A stretch of DNA of 64,000 nucleotides from Deltaproteobacteria bacterium (lineage in GTDB: Bacteria > UBA10199 > JACPAL01), in contig JACPAL010000009.1 of NCBI GenBank assembly GCA_016180855.1, forward strand, positions 62,001 to 126,000, given 5' to 3'. How positions within the stretch are numbered: position 1 is the stretch's first letter; each line of letters begins with the position of its first letter. Under the pieces are notes generated by a model, which was given only the letters and a program-made list of their open reading frames with translations, did not search any database and was not told the DNA's origin. The translations under genes were made by a program, and so were the position numbers. Of this stretch, positions 44,223 through 53,289 are shown one piece after another.

Positions 44223-45140
44223 ATGAAAAAAACACGACTTGATGTTTATCTGACAGGTCAACACCTGGAACAAAGCCGTTCCGAGATCCAACGAATGATC
44301 ACAAACGGTTTTATTTTGGTTAATGGGGAACCTCGCAAGCCGAGTTATCTGCTTAAGGGAGGCGAGAAGATTGAGGTTAAAAGGAGGTCCCCTCCACCCC
44401 CTCCGGCAGGGCCGGAGGCGATTCCTCTTGATCTCCTTCACGAGGATGAGGCGGTCATTGTGATCAACAAGCCGGCCGGGTTGGTCGTTCACCCGGCCGC
44501 GGGGAATTATTCCGGGACGCTCGTCAATGCGCTTTTGCATCACCTTCAAAAAAAAAATCTCCCTCCCGAACTTTCACGATGTGGATTGGTGCATCGCCTG
44601 GACAAGGGAACCTCTGGCGTCATGGTGATTGCCAAGACAGAGGAGGCGCAACGGGATCTGGCGAACCAATTCAAGAATCGGGTTGTGGAGAAAACCTACC
44701 TGGCGCTGGTCTTTGGGCCTGTTGCAAAAAAAGAGGGGAGGATTGAGATCCCGATTGGTCGTGACCAGCAGCATCGTCGAAAGTTCTCTTCACGGTCCCG
44801 TTATACGCGTCAGGCGACGACTCTTTATCGTGTTAAAAAAGAGTTTAATCGCTTGAGTCTGTTAGAGGTCTTTCCAAAGACCGGGAGGACACATCAGATC
44901 CGTGTCCACCTCTCCGAAATAGGTCATCCGATCGTCGGTGACATCCACTACGGCGCTAAAAGTCGCCTCTCCACTATTAAGGATGAGGAAAATAGAAATA
45001 TCTTGGAACAGATGACCCGCCCCTTTTTGCATGCGGCCTCGCTCTCGTTCGTTCATCCATCTCACCACAATCGGGTTTCCTTCTCAGCGCCTCTTCCACT
45101 GGAACTGCAACATATTCTCGATCTGGTCTCTGCCGAATGA
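44223..45140 (+). CDS. RluD-family 23S rRNA pseudouridine synthase
   Basis: 305 residues. An S4 RNA-binding domain (about 1-60) is followed by the RluA/RluD catalytic domain with Asp127 in HRLDKGTSGVMVIAK and TGRTHQIRVHL. The RluD branch usually makes pseudouridines in helix 69 of 23S rRNA. The linker between the two domains is Pro-rich and is encoded by a short perfect palindrome (CCTCCGGC-AGG-GCCGGAGG, 44400-44418). Confidence 0.92.
   Translation: MKKTRLDVYLTGQHLEQSRSEIQRMITNGFILVNGEPRKPSYLLKGGEKIEVKRRSPPPPPAGPEAIPLDLLHEDEAVIVINKPAGLVVHPAAGNYSGTLVNALLHHLQKKNLPPELSRCGLVHRLDKGTSGVMVIAKTEEAQRDLANQFKNRVVEKTYLALVFGPVAKKEGRIEIPIGRDQQHRRKFSSRSRYTRQATTLYRVKKEFNRLSLLEVFPKTGRTHQIRVHLSEIGHPIVGDIHYGAKSRLSTIKDEENRNILEQMTRPFLHAASLSFVHPSHHNRVSFSAPLPLELQHILDLVSAE
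44400..44418. repeat. Short palindrome in the inter-domain linker of the RluD-type gene
   Basis: CCTCCGGC (44400-44407), spacer AGG, GCCGGAGG (44411-44418). It encodes part of a Pro-rich linker. It could be chance in GC-rich DNA. Confidence 0.4.
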
Positions 45141-45274
45141 AAGCCCACAACCTTTGGCGCCGTTTGAACGCGGAGTGGCACTTACGGCAGAGTTTGGTCT
45201 GAGGATATTACTAAAAGGGAAGTCTTGCTCGTGCTGAGCGAATAAATGCCTACTGGAATTTACGAGTCGAAGCA

Positions 45275-45799
45275 CTAGTTTTTTGTATCGTTCCAGAGGC
45301 TCGCCGCTCCCCAAACCATAAGTGCGAGACTGATGATGATCCCTGTTCGTGTGAGAAAAAAAGGGCCAAGACCGTTTTTGGTACTTTCTGCCCAACGACG
45401 CATGCCGATCCAGCTCGCAGCAAATACCGGTGCACCGATCCAGAGAGGCAGGCCCTGCTTTAAAAAGGAACCGATCACGGGATATTTCAGGGAGATTGTC
45501 GGTGAACAGCTGGCCAGGATTATCATCTGGCTTTCTCTGATCGTGGAGGCAGGCCTCCAACCGGAGGTTGTGTCGCAGATATCATGAAGATGCGGATTGG
45601 GATAGTTTGTAACGATGAACAAATCCCCATTGCATTGAATCGTCCCCTTTTCCCGGACATCAACGGCCGAGATCCCAGGGAGATCGGGATGCTGGTAGAC
45701 CGTAAAGTTGCTTCCCTGACCGTTGATTTGAGCGGTTTCAAGACACTGACGATTGGCCTGTTGGGTAAGAATCAAAACTGGCCTGGCGTTGTTTCCCAT
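45275..45799 (-). CDS. Hypothetical protein with C-terminal membrane segments
   Basis: Unrecognised 174-residue protein. The first 100 residues are soluble with several Cys (NRQCLETA, IQCNGD, DICDTTSG, LASCSPT) and a beta-like pattern (FIVTNYPNPHLHD). The C-terminal 65 residues have two hydrophobic stretches (LPLWIGAPVFAASWIGM and IIISLALMVWGAASLW). It looks like a membrane-anchored domain facing the periplasm or cytoplasm. The 45141-45274 gap downstream holds nothing I can name. Confidence 0.55.
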   Translation of the reverse strand: MGNNARPVLILTQQANRQCLETAQINGQGSNFTVYQHPDLPGISAVDVREKGTIQCNGDLFIVTNYPNPHLHDICDTTSGWRPASTIRESQMIILASCSPTISLKYPVIGSFLKQGLPLWIGAPVFAASWIGMRRWAESTKNGLGPFFLTRTGIIISLALMVWGAASLWNDTKN

Positions 45800-45856
45800 T
45801 CACTGAACGCCATCGGAATCGCTCAAAGTAAGTTGCTTTAAAAAGACACAAACATG

Positions 45857-45897
45857 AGAAAAGAGTCTTAAATCTCCATTTTGCTAGGGAGACTCTG
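45857..45897 (-). terminator. Hairpin terminator overlapping the end of the secreted-protein gene
   Basis: Minus strand AGAGTCTCC, loop, GGAGA..GACTCT followed by TTTTC. The left arm includes the stop codon of the gene ending at 45884. Confidence 0.55.
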
Positions 45898-46585
45898 GTT
45901 TTTCGAGACCGATAGAAACATGGTCCACGATCATTCCTCGAGATTTACAGGAGGTCGAGGCATCATCGAAGTAACCCTCCACTTCAATAAAACAAAATTC
46001 CTCCCCACCGTTAAAAAGATAGTCCATACTTGTTGACGCCATTCTATAGTTTGTCGAACCAGCAGAGGATTCTACCGTTCTCTCAGGAGCGCCTGCATTC
46101 AACAAAACCTCGGTATGCAGGGTGGCAGGACGAACCCAAGGACCCGAAGAAGGGGGCGGATTATGAGAAGAGGCGATCGGTTGGCAGGTAAAAAAGGCCC
46201 TTATCTGTGCACCGTCTGGGTTTCCATTACATTCCGGAGAGATCCATCCATACAGGTTGAGTGATTTAAATCGAGTTCCACTCTCCACATGGAGTGCGGA
46301 ACAGGTTAAATATGCCACGCCTGACCGTTCCGCTTCGGCGGCAACTCGGGCAACGCCATGAACCGGATCTAACTTCATGGCCTGACTGTTCCAACATTCA
46401 GTCGGGCGAACGGTGTATTGGGGACGAACCATTGTAAGAGTGCCGGTCAACCTGGGATCAATGCGGTTTTGCCTTACAAAAGGGGTCCCAGGAACCCCAG
46501 ATCCGGCCATTAAAGGTTGAGGCAATCCAAAAATAACTGTTGTTAGTACAACAAGTGCCACCACGAGAGTTTTCAGATTTGTCAT
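45884..46585 (-). CDS. Secreted hypothetical protein
   Basis: Unrecognised 233-residue exported protein. A typical signal peptide (MTNLKTLVVALVVLTTVIFGLPQPLMA, abbreviated here as residues 1-27) ends at AMA-like LMA-G. The mature part has six or more Cys (TECWNS, LTCSALH, ECNGN, FTCQP, FCFIE, TSCKSRG), likely disulfide-bonded, and a beta-rich pattern. AGGAGG before ATG 46585 fixes the start. Divergent from mutS. Possibly an extracellular binding protein, but no family was recognised. Confidence 0.8.
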   Translation of the reverse strand: MTNLKTLVVALVVLTTVIFGLPQPLMAGSGVPGTPFVRQNRIDPRLTGTLTMVRPQYTVRPTECWNSQAMKLDPVHGVARVAAEAERSGVAYLTCSALHVESGTRFKSLNLYGWISPECNGNPDGAQIRAFFTCQPIASSHNPPPSSGPWVRPATLHTEVLLNAGAPERTVESSAGSTNYRMASTSMDYLFNGGEEFCFIEVEGYFDDASTSCKSRGMIVDHVSIGLEKPESP

Positions 46586-46660
46586 TGGAACCTCCTCTTG
46601 TTGATTAGGGGACATGAAATCACGGAAATGCCATTATTGCATCAAAAACCCCTCGATGCT

Positions 46661-49117
46661 ATGCCAAATTTTATGTCAGAACAGTTGCCCGATCTTAGCC
46701 CGATGCTTCGTCAGTATCGGGAGATCAAGGAGAGGCATCAGGATGCGATCCTGATGTATCGAATCGGCGACTTCTACGAAATGTTTTATGAAGATGCCGT
46801 TGCCGCGTCAAAGGTGCTTGAGATTGTGTTGACCTCCCGGAACAAACAGGATGAAAATCCTGTGCCTCTCTGCGGTGTCCCGTATCATTCGGTTGAACCT
46901 TATATCACCAGGCTCCTCGATCAAGGTTTCAAGGTGGCGATCTGCGACCAGGTGGAGGATCCAAGGGTGGCTAAAGGGATTGTTCGTCGTGAGGTGACGC
47001 GTGTCGTAACGCCGGGGTTGCTTTTGAATCCGGAGGCACCGAAGAGATCCTCCTATCTGGCCGCGGTTGTCCCGTCGGAGGAACAATGGGGAATCAGCTG
47101 GGTCGAATTTTCAACGGGCGAATTTGTGGTGGGAGAACTTCTTGCGGAGGAGGTTTTGGAGATTCTTCGGGGAGGAGAGATCCGGGAGCTTCTTCTTCCG
47201 GAGGGAGAAGGGGACCTTTCATTTAACTTCACCCAGCCCGTTCTTCTTAATAAACTTCCTTCCTGGGTCTTTGATGAGACACGGTCAAAAAAACTTCTGC
47301 AGGAGCAATTTAAGGTTGCTACGCTGTCCGGTTTTGATTGCGAGGGGATCCCTCTGGGAATCCAGGCTGCGGGGGCGATCCTTCATTATGTTCGTGAAAC
47401 GCAAAAGGTGGAAAGAGTTCCGCACCTGGTTAATTTGAGGCGTTACCGGAAATCAGGGCATCTTTTGATGTCGGAAGAGACTCGAAGGAGTCTTGATCTT
47501 GATCCTCTCATGGAGATGTTGGACAGGACGGAGACCGCGATGGGAGGGAGAAAACTCCGACAATGGGTCTCTTTGCCCCTTGTTCAGAAAGATCTTATTC
47601 TGGAGCGACATGAGGTTGTTGACGAGCTGTTGCGTCGTCGCGAAGTCAGTGCCTCTTTGAAGGAAAATTTAAAACAGGTTTATGACCTGGAACGGATTGC
47701 AGGACGGATCTCTCTTGCAACTGCCAATGCGCGTGATCTGGTTTCTCTCGCCTCCTCTCTTCAGGCCGTGGAGCGGATCAGAGGCTATTTTCAAGGCCTG
47801 ACCTCCCGTCTTCTCCAGCAGATGTTATTCGAATGGGATTCACTGCCGGAGGTTGTGGGAGAGATCGAAAAAATAATCGGTCCCGAGCCTCCTTTCAGTT
47901 TGCGAGAGGGGGGACTCATTGCCGATCAATTTTCCAAGGAACTGGATACATTGAGGGAAATCTCCCGTTCCAGTCGTGATTATCTCGCCCAACTGGAAGA
48001 GAGGGAGCGTAAAAGGAGCGGAATCCATTCGCTCAAGGTCCGCTTCAACAAGGTTTTTGGATACTACATTGAGGTGACAACCGCCAATCTCTCCCGTGTT
48101 CCGGGGGATTACATCCGGAAGCAGACCTTGGTAAATGCCGAGCGATTCATTACTCCCGAATTAAAGGAGTTTGAGGGGAAAATTCTGGGGGCGGACGAAA
48201 AGATCCGGAACCTCGAGTACCAGCTCTTTTGCGAACTGCGAGACCGCCTGACTCTCTCTCTCGATCGGCTTCAAAAACAGGCTGATCGCCTCGCGACCCT
48301 TGATGTTTTATCATCGTTTGCGCTTGTTTCCGAAGAGCGGCGTTACATAAGGCCGGAACTATCCGATGGAAACGATCTTTTTATCCAGGGGGGGCGTCAC
48401 CCGCTCGTGGAGGCCTCTCTTTCCTACGGAAAATATATCGAGAATGATCTGGAGTTCCGTCAAACCGACCAGAGGTTTCTCTTGATCACCGGTCCGAATA
48501 TGGCCGGGAAGTCGACCTTGATCCGCTCTGTTGGCCTGATTGTCCTCATGGCCCAGAGCGGCTGTTTTGTTCCGGCAAGATCGGCGCACATCGGCCTCGT
48601 GGACAAGATTTTTTCACGCATTGGTGCCTCGGATCGTTTGAATCGCGGCGAAAGCACCTTTATGGTGGAGATGACTGAAACAGCCTCCCTCCTTCATTAT
48701 GCCACCGACAAAAGCCTCATCTTGTTAGACGAGCTTGGCCGTGGAACTTCGACATTTGACGGTATTTCAATCGCCTGGGCGGTCTCCGAGTATCTTCATG
48801 ACAAGGTGCAATCTCGCACCCTCTTTGCCACACATTATCATGAACTGATCGATCTGGAGCGGAGCTGTCCCGCCCTCAAGAATTTCAATGTCATGGTTCG
48901 GGAGGAAGGAGAGGGGATCGTCTTTCTCTACAAGCTTGCACCGGGAGGGATGGGGCACAGCTATGGAATTCATGTGGCACGACTTGCCGGTTTGCCCGCA
49001 ACCATCCTGGAACGGTCAAAAGAGGTCTTAAAAAATCTTGAGTCTGAAAAGGAGCAGAGTTGCTTCAAGCGTTCCGGGAAGAGAAAGGTCCATGAAGGGC
49101 AATCCAGACTTTTTTAA
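46661..49117 (+). CDS. mutS: DNA mismatch repair protein MutS
   Basis: About 818 residues. The mismatch-binding domain begins YRIGDFYEMF with the Phe-x-Glu that stacks on the mispair. The connector, lever and clamp domains follow, then the ATPase with Walker A GPNMAGKST (about 610), ST-rich FMVEMTE, Walker B LILLDELGRGTSTFDG, and LFATHYHEL. The start is uncertain: ATG 46628, 46661 and 46673 are all in frame, and none has a strong Shine-Dalgarno. The 3' end overlaps the amidase gene by 26 bases. No mutL is in the window. Confidence 0.95.
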   Translation: MPNFMSEQLPDLSPMLRQYREIKERHQDAILMYRIGDFYEMFYEDAVAASKVLEIVLTSRNKQDENPVPLCGVPYHSVEPYITRLLDQGFKVAICDQVEDPRVAKGIVRREVTRVVTPGLLLNPEAPKRSSYLAAVVPSEEQWGISWVEFSTGEFVVGELLAEEVLEILRGGEIRELLLPEGEGDLSFNFTQPVLLNKLPSWVFDETRSKKLLQEQFKVATLSGFDCEGIPLGIQAAGAILHYVRETQKVERVPHLVNLRRYRKSGHLLMSEETRRSLDLDPLMEMLDRTETAMGGRKLRQWVSLPLVQKDLILERHEVVDELLRRREVSASLKENLKQVYDLERIAGRISLATANARDLVSLASSLQAVERIRGYFQGLTSRLLQQMLFEWDSLPEVVGEIEKIIGPEPPFSLREGGLIADQFSKELDTLREISRSSRDYLAQLEERERKRSGIHSLKVRFNKVFGYYIEVTTANLSRVPGDYIRKQTLVNAERFITPELKEFEGKILGADEKIRNLEYQLFCELRDRLTLSLDRLQKQADRLATLDVLSSFALVSEERRYIRPELSDGNDLFIQGGRHPLVEASLSYGKYIENDLEFRQTDQRFLLITGPNMAGKSTLIRSVGLIVLMAQSGCFVPARSAHIGLVDKIFSRIGASDRLNRGESTFMVEMTETASLLHYATDKSLILLDELGRGTSTFDGISIAWAVSEYLHDKVQSRTLFATHYHELIDLERSCPALKNFNVMVREEGEGIVFLYKLAPGGMGHSYGIHVARLAGLPATILERSKEVLKNLESEKEQSCFKRSGKRKVHEGQSRLF

Positions 49118-49871
49118 CAGGATGGCGATTGCTTTAGTTCTGGCTTTCTTGGTCGGAAATGTTGGTATCGCTTCATCCCCGCTCTCGCATGACAGGGGAC
49201 CGGTGGTGGTCATTGACCCCGGCCATGGGGGGAAAGATCCAGGGACGATCGGGGGAAAGAAGGGGCAGAAGGAGAAGAGAGTCACGCTGGAACTGGCCAA
49301 GAGACTTAAAAGTCATCTGGAAAAAAAGGGGAGGGGAAAGGTGGTTTTGACACGAAATCGGGATCGCTCCTTAAGTTTGAGTGAACGTAACCAGATCGCT
49401 AACCGTAAAGAATGTGATTACTTTATCTCGCTCCATGCCAATTCTGCGCCGAATCGAAAGGCAGAGGGGGTTGAAATTTATTATCTGAACCGGGCGACCG
49501 ACAAGGCTTCTCGCCGTTTGGCGGAGAGGGAGAACCGGGAAAAGGGGAAGAGCCATCGGGTCCTGGAGGGGATTGTCTCGGACCTGATCCAGGCGGCGGT
49601 GACGGAAGAATCGGCAGAACTGGCCGCCTCGATTCAGAAAATTTTACGCCGGCAGATCAAGGCAAAGAAGAGCCAAGTCAAAACGGCCCTTTTTTATGTT
49701 CTCGTGGGGGCGCAGTGTCCGAGTCTTCTTGTCGAGGCCGGCTATTTGAGTCATCCCCAGGAATCGAAACAGCTCGGCAACGCCGCCTACCAGCGTCGCT
49801 TTACGGAGGCGTTGGCAGAAGGGATACTCAATCACTGGAAGAGTCGGGCGAGGGTCCGACACGACTTGTAA
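49092..49871 (+). CDS. N-acetylmuramoyl-L-alanine amidase (Amidase_3)
   Basis: 259-residue zinc amidase that cuts the stem peptide from cell-wall glycan. After an N-terminal hydrophobic signal (about 11-28) the catalytic domain begins VVVIDPGHGGKDPG. The zinc ligands are His in DPGHGG, Glu in KRVTLELAK, and His in ISLHANSAPN. The catalytic Glu is in LLVEAGYLSH. It lacks an AMIN domain, so it is the short form. ATG 49092 with AAAGG upstream; overlaps mutS upstream and glnD downstream (TAATG). Confidence 0.93.
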   Translation: MKGNPDFFNRMAIALVLAFLVGNVGIASSPLSHDRGPVVVIDPGHGGKDPGTIGGKKGQKEKRVTLELAKRLKSHLEKKGRGKVVLTRNRDRSLSLSERNQIANRKECDYFISLHANSAPNRKAEGVEIYYLNRATDKASRRLAERENREKGKSHRVLEGIVSDLIQAAVTEESAELAASIQKILRRQIKAKKSQVKTALFYVLVGAQCPSLLVEAGYLSHPQESKQLGNAAYQRRFTEALAEGILNHWKSRARVRHDL

Positions 49872-52519
49872 TGATCAAGCTTCTTGCACAGGCCAAGTCT
49901 CATCTGGAGGAGACGAGAAGGGAGGTCCTGCGGCGTCATGATGCCCGAGAGGACCCCTTCCTGACGATGTCGCTCTGGTCTCGTGCGATCGACCAGCTGA
50001 TCCAGGAACTTTTTCAATCCGTTGAAGAAGCGGCGAATCAGTTACCAGCAAAAGACCGATGTCGTACCGTACTCGTGAGTCAGGGGGGGTATGGTCGACA
50101 GGAGCTTTGTTACCACTCTGACATCGATCTTCTTTTGATCTATCAAGGAAAACCGGAGGCGTTTGTCAAACAGCTCAGTGAGAGGCTTCTCCAACCGCTG
50201 TGGGACAGCGGACTGGAGGTCGGATTTGCTGCGAGGACAGTGAAGGATTGTGAGAGCTATATGGAAGAGGATTTAACCATCCTTACGGCCTTGATGGACA
50301 GCCGTTATCTGACGGGAGACGCGATGTTGTACGCTGACTTTCAGAAGATGATGAGTCGTTTCTTTTCAAACGAAAAAAACCGGAAGAGATTCTATCTCCT
50401 CAAAGAAAAAGAGCGCGGGGAGCGCCATGAAAAATATGGTTCTTCCGTCTATCTTCTGGAGCCGAACCTCAAGGAGGGGAAGGGGGGGCTTCGTGACTTT
50501 CATACCCTTTACTGGATTCAGCGGGTTTTTGATGGAATTTCGACACTGGGGAGCCGCTCTTTCCGCCTCCATCTCCCGGAGAAGGAGGAGGAACAGCTTT
50601 GGGAATCTCTCCGATTTCTCTGGCGCATTCGTCAGGAGATTCATCGTCGCGCTGGTCGCCGTCTGGACCAGCTCCTTTTTGAATATCAGGAACCGCTTGC
50701 CCGGTGGGCCGGGTTCGAAGATACGGAGTCGTTTTTGGGGGTTGAGATGTTCATGCAGAGTTATTACCGGCAAGCCGAGACGGTTCAGAAACTGACGGAT
50801 CGCGTTATGAGGGAGGTGAGACAGAGGGAGCCTTCCCTCTTTGCAATAACAAGCCCTGTTCTGGATGATCCCGACTTCTGTATTCGTGAAGGGCGCTTGA
50901 CCGTAACAGACTGGCATCTGTTTGAGCGGGATCCCACTGCCTTTTTAAGAATTTTTCTCTCAGCGAACAGGATGGGGATCGAGGTGGAGGAAGGTGTGCT
51001 GGATCAGATAGAAAAGAATCTTTCTCTTGTTGATGAGAACTACAGAAATAACTCACTCCATGGAGAGCTGTTCCGTAAACTTCTTAAAGAGCCGGTTAGC
51101 CTTGCCGCTGTATTGAGCCAGATGAATGATTGCGGCCTTCTTGGAACTTATCTTCCGGAATTTGGAAAGCTCCGCTTGCGGGTACAGCATGATATTTATC
51201 ATCTCTATACGGTTGATGTGCATTCCATTTTTGCCGTGAGAGAGTTCGGGAGGCTTCTGGAAGGGCAGTATCAGAAGATCTATCCAACAGTTTCCAACGC
51301 CGTTCGTGATATTCGTTCCTTGGGTCTTCTCTCCCTTGCTATTCTTTACCATGACATTGGCAAGGGGGAAGGGCACGGGCATGTTGAGAAAGGGGCTCCC
51401 TTGATCCGGCAAGCGGGGGCGAGGCTCGGATTTTCGGCTGAAGAACAGGACCAGTTGGAGTTTCTGGAGAGAAGCCACCTGATCATGACCCATCTGGCAT
51501 TTCGCCGGGACCTTGAGGATCAAAACCTGATCATCCAGTTTGCCAAGGCGTGCCAGAATCTCGATTGGCTCAACATGCTCTACGTTCAGACTTTTTGTGA
51601 TGTGAAGGCGGTTAATCAGGAGGCCCTGACCGACTGGAAGGCCTCTCTTCTGGAGTATCTTTATCTCAAGACACGAGAGGTTATCCAGAAAGGGGCTTAT
51701 ACACCGGAGCGGGTTTCAACGGTCGTCCCTTTGCTTAAAAAGAGAATTGAGGAATCTTGTACGACGACCGAGGAAAAAGAACTTTGCGAGACTTTTTTTA
51801 GCCAGATGCCGCCTCGCTATTTTCTGGCGACTCCCCTGGAAACGCTCAAAAGGCATCTACAGCTCTGGGGACGGTTGGGGAAAGAGTCGATCCTTTTTGA
51901 TCCGGTGTTTTTGAAGAAAGAGCAGCTGAACGAAGTGACCTTGCTGACGCTTCACAGTCCGGATCTCTTTTCCAAGATCGCCGGAATTTTTGCGGCACAC
52001 CATATGAATATCCTGTCGGCCGAACTGGCGGTTTCGCGCAATGGATATGCCCTTCATCTCTTTCGGATAACGGATCACCGGGGGGCCCCTATTGAAGAAG
52101 AAGAGAAATGGAAAGGGGTGGAAAAGGATCTGCAGGATTTGCTTACAGGGAAGGTTTCGATCGATTCTATTGTGGCGGGACAATTCAAACCCTCCCTCTT
52201 TCGTAAAAAAACCGCTCGTATTCTTCCGACCCGAATTGACATCGATAATGACGTCTCCGCCTTCTACACGGTGATTGATATCTATGCCCGGGACCGGATA
52301 GGACTTCTCTATCAGATTACCTCAACGCTTGCGGCCTTGGGTCTGTATGTTGAGGTTTCAAAAATATCGACCAAGGTCGATCAGGTGGCTGATACGTTCT
52401 ACATTAAAGATATTTTTGGTCATAAAATCACCCATCAGGAACGATTGGGAAAGATGAAAGAGATTCTTTTCAAGGTTGTTGATTCGGAACCGGCAGCCAA
52501 CGGGAGACCCCCTCTATGA
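49871..52519 (+). CDS. glnD: [Protein-PII] uridylyltransferase / uridylyl-removing enzyme
   Basis: 882-residue nitrogen sensor that uridylylates PII when glutamine is low and deuridylylates when high. The nucleotidyltransferase domain has GGYGR (72-76) and H-S-D84-I-D86-L. The HD domain has ILYHDIGKGEGHGHVE (about 493-508). Two ACT domains follow (LLTLHSPDLFSKIAGIF and TVIDIYARDRIGLLYQI), the glutamine sensors. ATG 49871 overlaps the amidase stop by one base. No glnB or glnA is present in the window. Confidence 0.95.
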   Translation: MIKLLAQAKSHLEETRREVLRRHDAREDPFLTMSLWSRAIDQLIQELFQSVEEAANQLPAKDRCRTVLVSQGGYGRQELCYHSDIDLLLIYQGKPEAFVKQLSERLLQPLWDSGLEVGFAARTVKDCESYMEEDLTILTALMDSRYLTGDAMLYADFQKMMSRFFSNEKNRKRFYLLKEKERGERHEKYGSSVYLLEPNLKEGKGGLRDFHTLYWIQRVFDGISTLGSRSFRLHLPEKEEEQLWESLRFLWRIRQEIHRRAGRRLDQLLFEYQEPLARWAGFEDTESFLGVEMFMQSYYRQAETVQKLTDRVMREVRQREPSLFAITSPVLDDPDFCIREGRLTVTDWHLFERDPTAFLRIFLSANRMGIEVEEGVLDQIEKNLSLVDENYRNNSLHGELFRKLLKEPVSLAAVLSQMNDCGLLGTYLPEFGKLRLRVQHDIYHLYTVDVHSIFAVREFGRLLEGQYQKIYPTVSNAVRDIRSLGLLSLAILYHDIGKGEGHGHVEKGAPLIRQAGARLGFSAEEQDQLEFLERSHLIMTHLAFRRDLEDQNLIIQFAKACQNLDWLNMLYVQTFCDVKAVNQEALTDWKASLLEYLYLKTREVIQKGAYTPERVSTVVPLLKKRIEESCTTTEEKELCETFFSQMPPRYFLATPLETLKRHLQLWGRLGKESILFDPVFLKKEQLNEVTLLTLHSPDLFSKIAGIFAAHHMNILSAELAVSRNGYALHLFRITDHRGAPIEEEEKWKGVEKDLQDLLTGKVSIDSIVAGQFKPSLFRKKTARILPTRIDIDNDVSAFYTVIDIYARDRIGLLYQITSTLAALGLYVEVSKISTKVDQVADTFYIKDIFGHKITHQERLGKMKEILFKVVDSEPAANGRPPL

Positions 52520-52728
52520 TGAAATGGGAAATTGTCCTTTTTACCGTCCTTCTTGTGGTTCTTCTCCTCCTTCTCTGGAGGTATCGCCGGCAAGAGGGAC
52601 GCCGTCTCCGTCAGAGGGTGAGAGAAACCCTTTCCCCCTCACTTCGTGAGGAGATTGAGAAGGAGCGGGCTGAACGGATCGAGAAAAAGAGAAAATTTGA
52701 GGAGGCGATGGGGCAGGCCTCCCGGTGA
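52516..52728 (+). CDS. Small membrane protein, unknown
   Basis: Unrecognised 70-residue protein with one N-terminal membrane helix (about 5-21, rich in Leu and Val) and a long basic/acidic helical tail (RQRVRETLSPSLREEIEKERAE). ATGA overlap with glnD indicates translational coupling. The next gene is again a small zinc-motif protein, the same arrangement as at 10355-11110. Confidence 0.7.
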   Translation: MMKWEIVLFTVLLVVLLLLLWRYRRQEGRRLRQRVRETLSPSLREEIEKERAERIEKKRKFEEAMGQASR

Positions 52729-52775
52729 CGCAAACAAAGGGTTGAAAAGGTTCTAAAAAAGTTTAGTATGTCGCC

Positions 52776-53129
52776 GTGTCTTCACGAAAAATCAAGATCT
52801 GTGCGGAATCTGAATGTAAAAATGCCGCAACCGTCACGGGATACTGTCGCCTCCACTATCTGAAGAACTGGAAAAATATAAAAGAGGAGAAAAAGAAAAA
52901 GGCGGTCGATCGACTCAATCGCTACGTGGAAGGGATTGTGAAGCAGCACCCTGACCGCTATATCGATGTGATTCGTCATGACCTTAAAAGCCGTAAGGAG
53001 CTTGACTTTGATGGGGGAGGGACTGCCTCGCCAAGCGAGGTAGACGAGATTTTGGATGATCTGGGTTATACCGATGAGGATGGTATTGATAAGCTTCTCA
53101 CACACATCAAGCTCGATCGAGACTTCTAA
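52776..53129 (+). CDS. Zinc-motif protein (GYCxxHY type) with C-terminal helical domain
   Basis: 117 residues, GTG start. N-terminal C-x4-C-x8-C-x2-H motif: ICAESECKNA...TGYCRLHY (about 8-26), the same as in the 75-residue protein at 10883, but here followed by a helical, Lys-rich stretch and an acidic C-terminal domain (EILDDLGYTDEDGIDKLL) unlike the other protein. Function unknown; nucleic-acid binding is plausible. The stop codon is directly followed by a palindromic repeat. Confidence 0.8.
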   Translation: MSSRKIKICAESECKNAATVTGYCRLHYLKNWKNIKEEKKKKAVDRLNRYVEGIVKQHPDRYIDVIRHDLKSRKELDFDGGGTASPSEVDEILDDLGYTDEDGIDKLLTHIKLDRDF

Positions 53130-53252
53130 CAGGATGATGAGAAAGGTCCATCTGCGGCGTTGCCCGCTTCAACCACAATCCTCACGTACCGGGAAAGTAC
53201 GCTCCGGTTGTGGTCTTGCGGGCGCCTTGCATCTGGACCTTTCTCATCATCC
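53130..53252. repeat. Palindromic repeat, family of two, copy 1
   Basis: Outer arms CAGGATGATGAGAAAGGTCC (53130-53149) and GGACCTTTCTCATCATCC (53235-53252). The interior runs TCTGCGGCGTTGC ... CACAATCCTCACGTAC, 7-base turn, GTACGCTCCGG ... GCCTTGCATC. Copy 2 at 62975 is about 85% identical. It begins immediately after the stop of the zinc-motif gene. Confidence 0.9.
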
Positions 53253-53289
53253 TTTGTAGAAAGGGTTTGTTAATAACTGAGAGTTACTG

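Noticed and set aside
49715-49870. Longer N-terminus for GlnD
   Set aside because: It would lie inside the amidase gene in another frame; family proteins start near ATG 49871.
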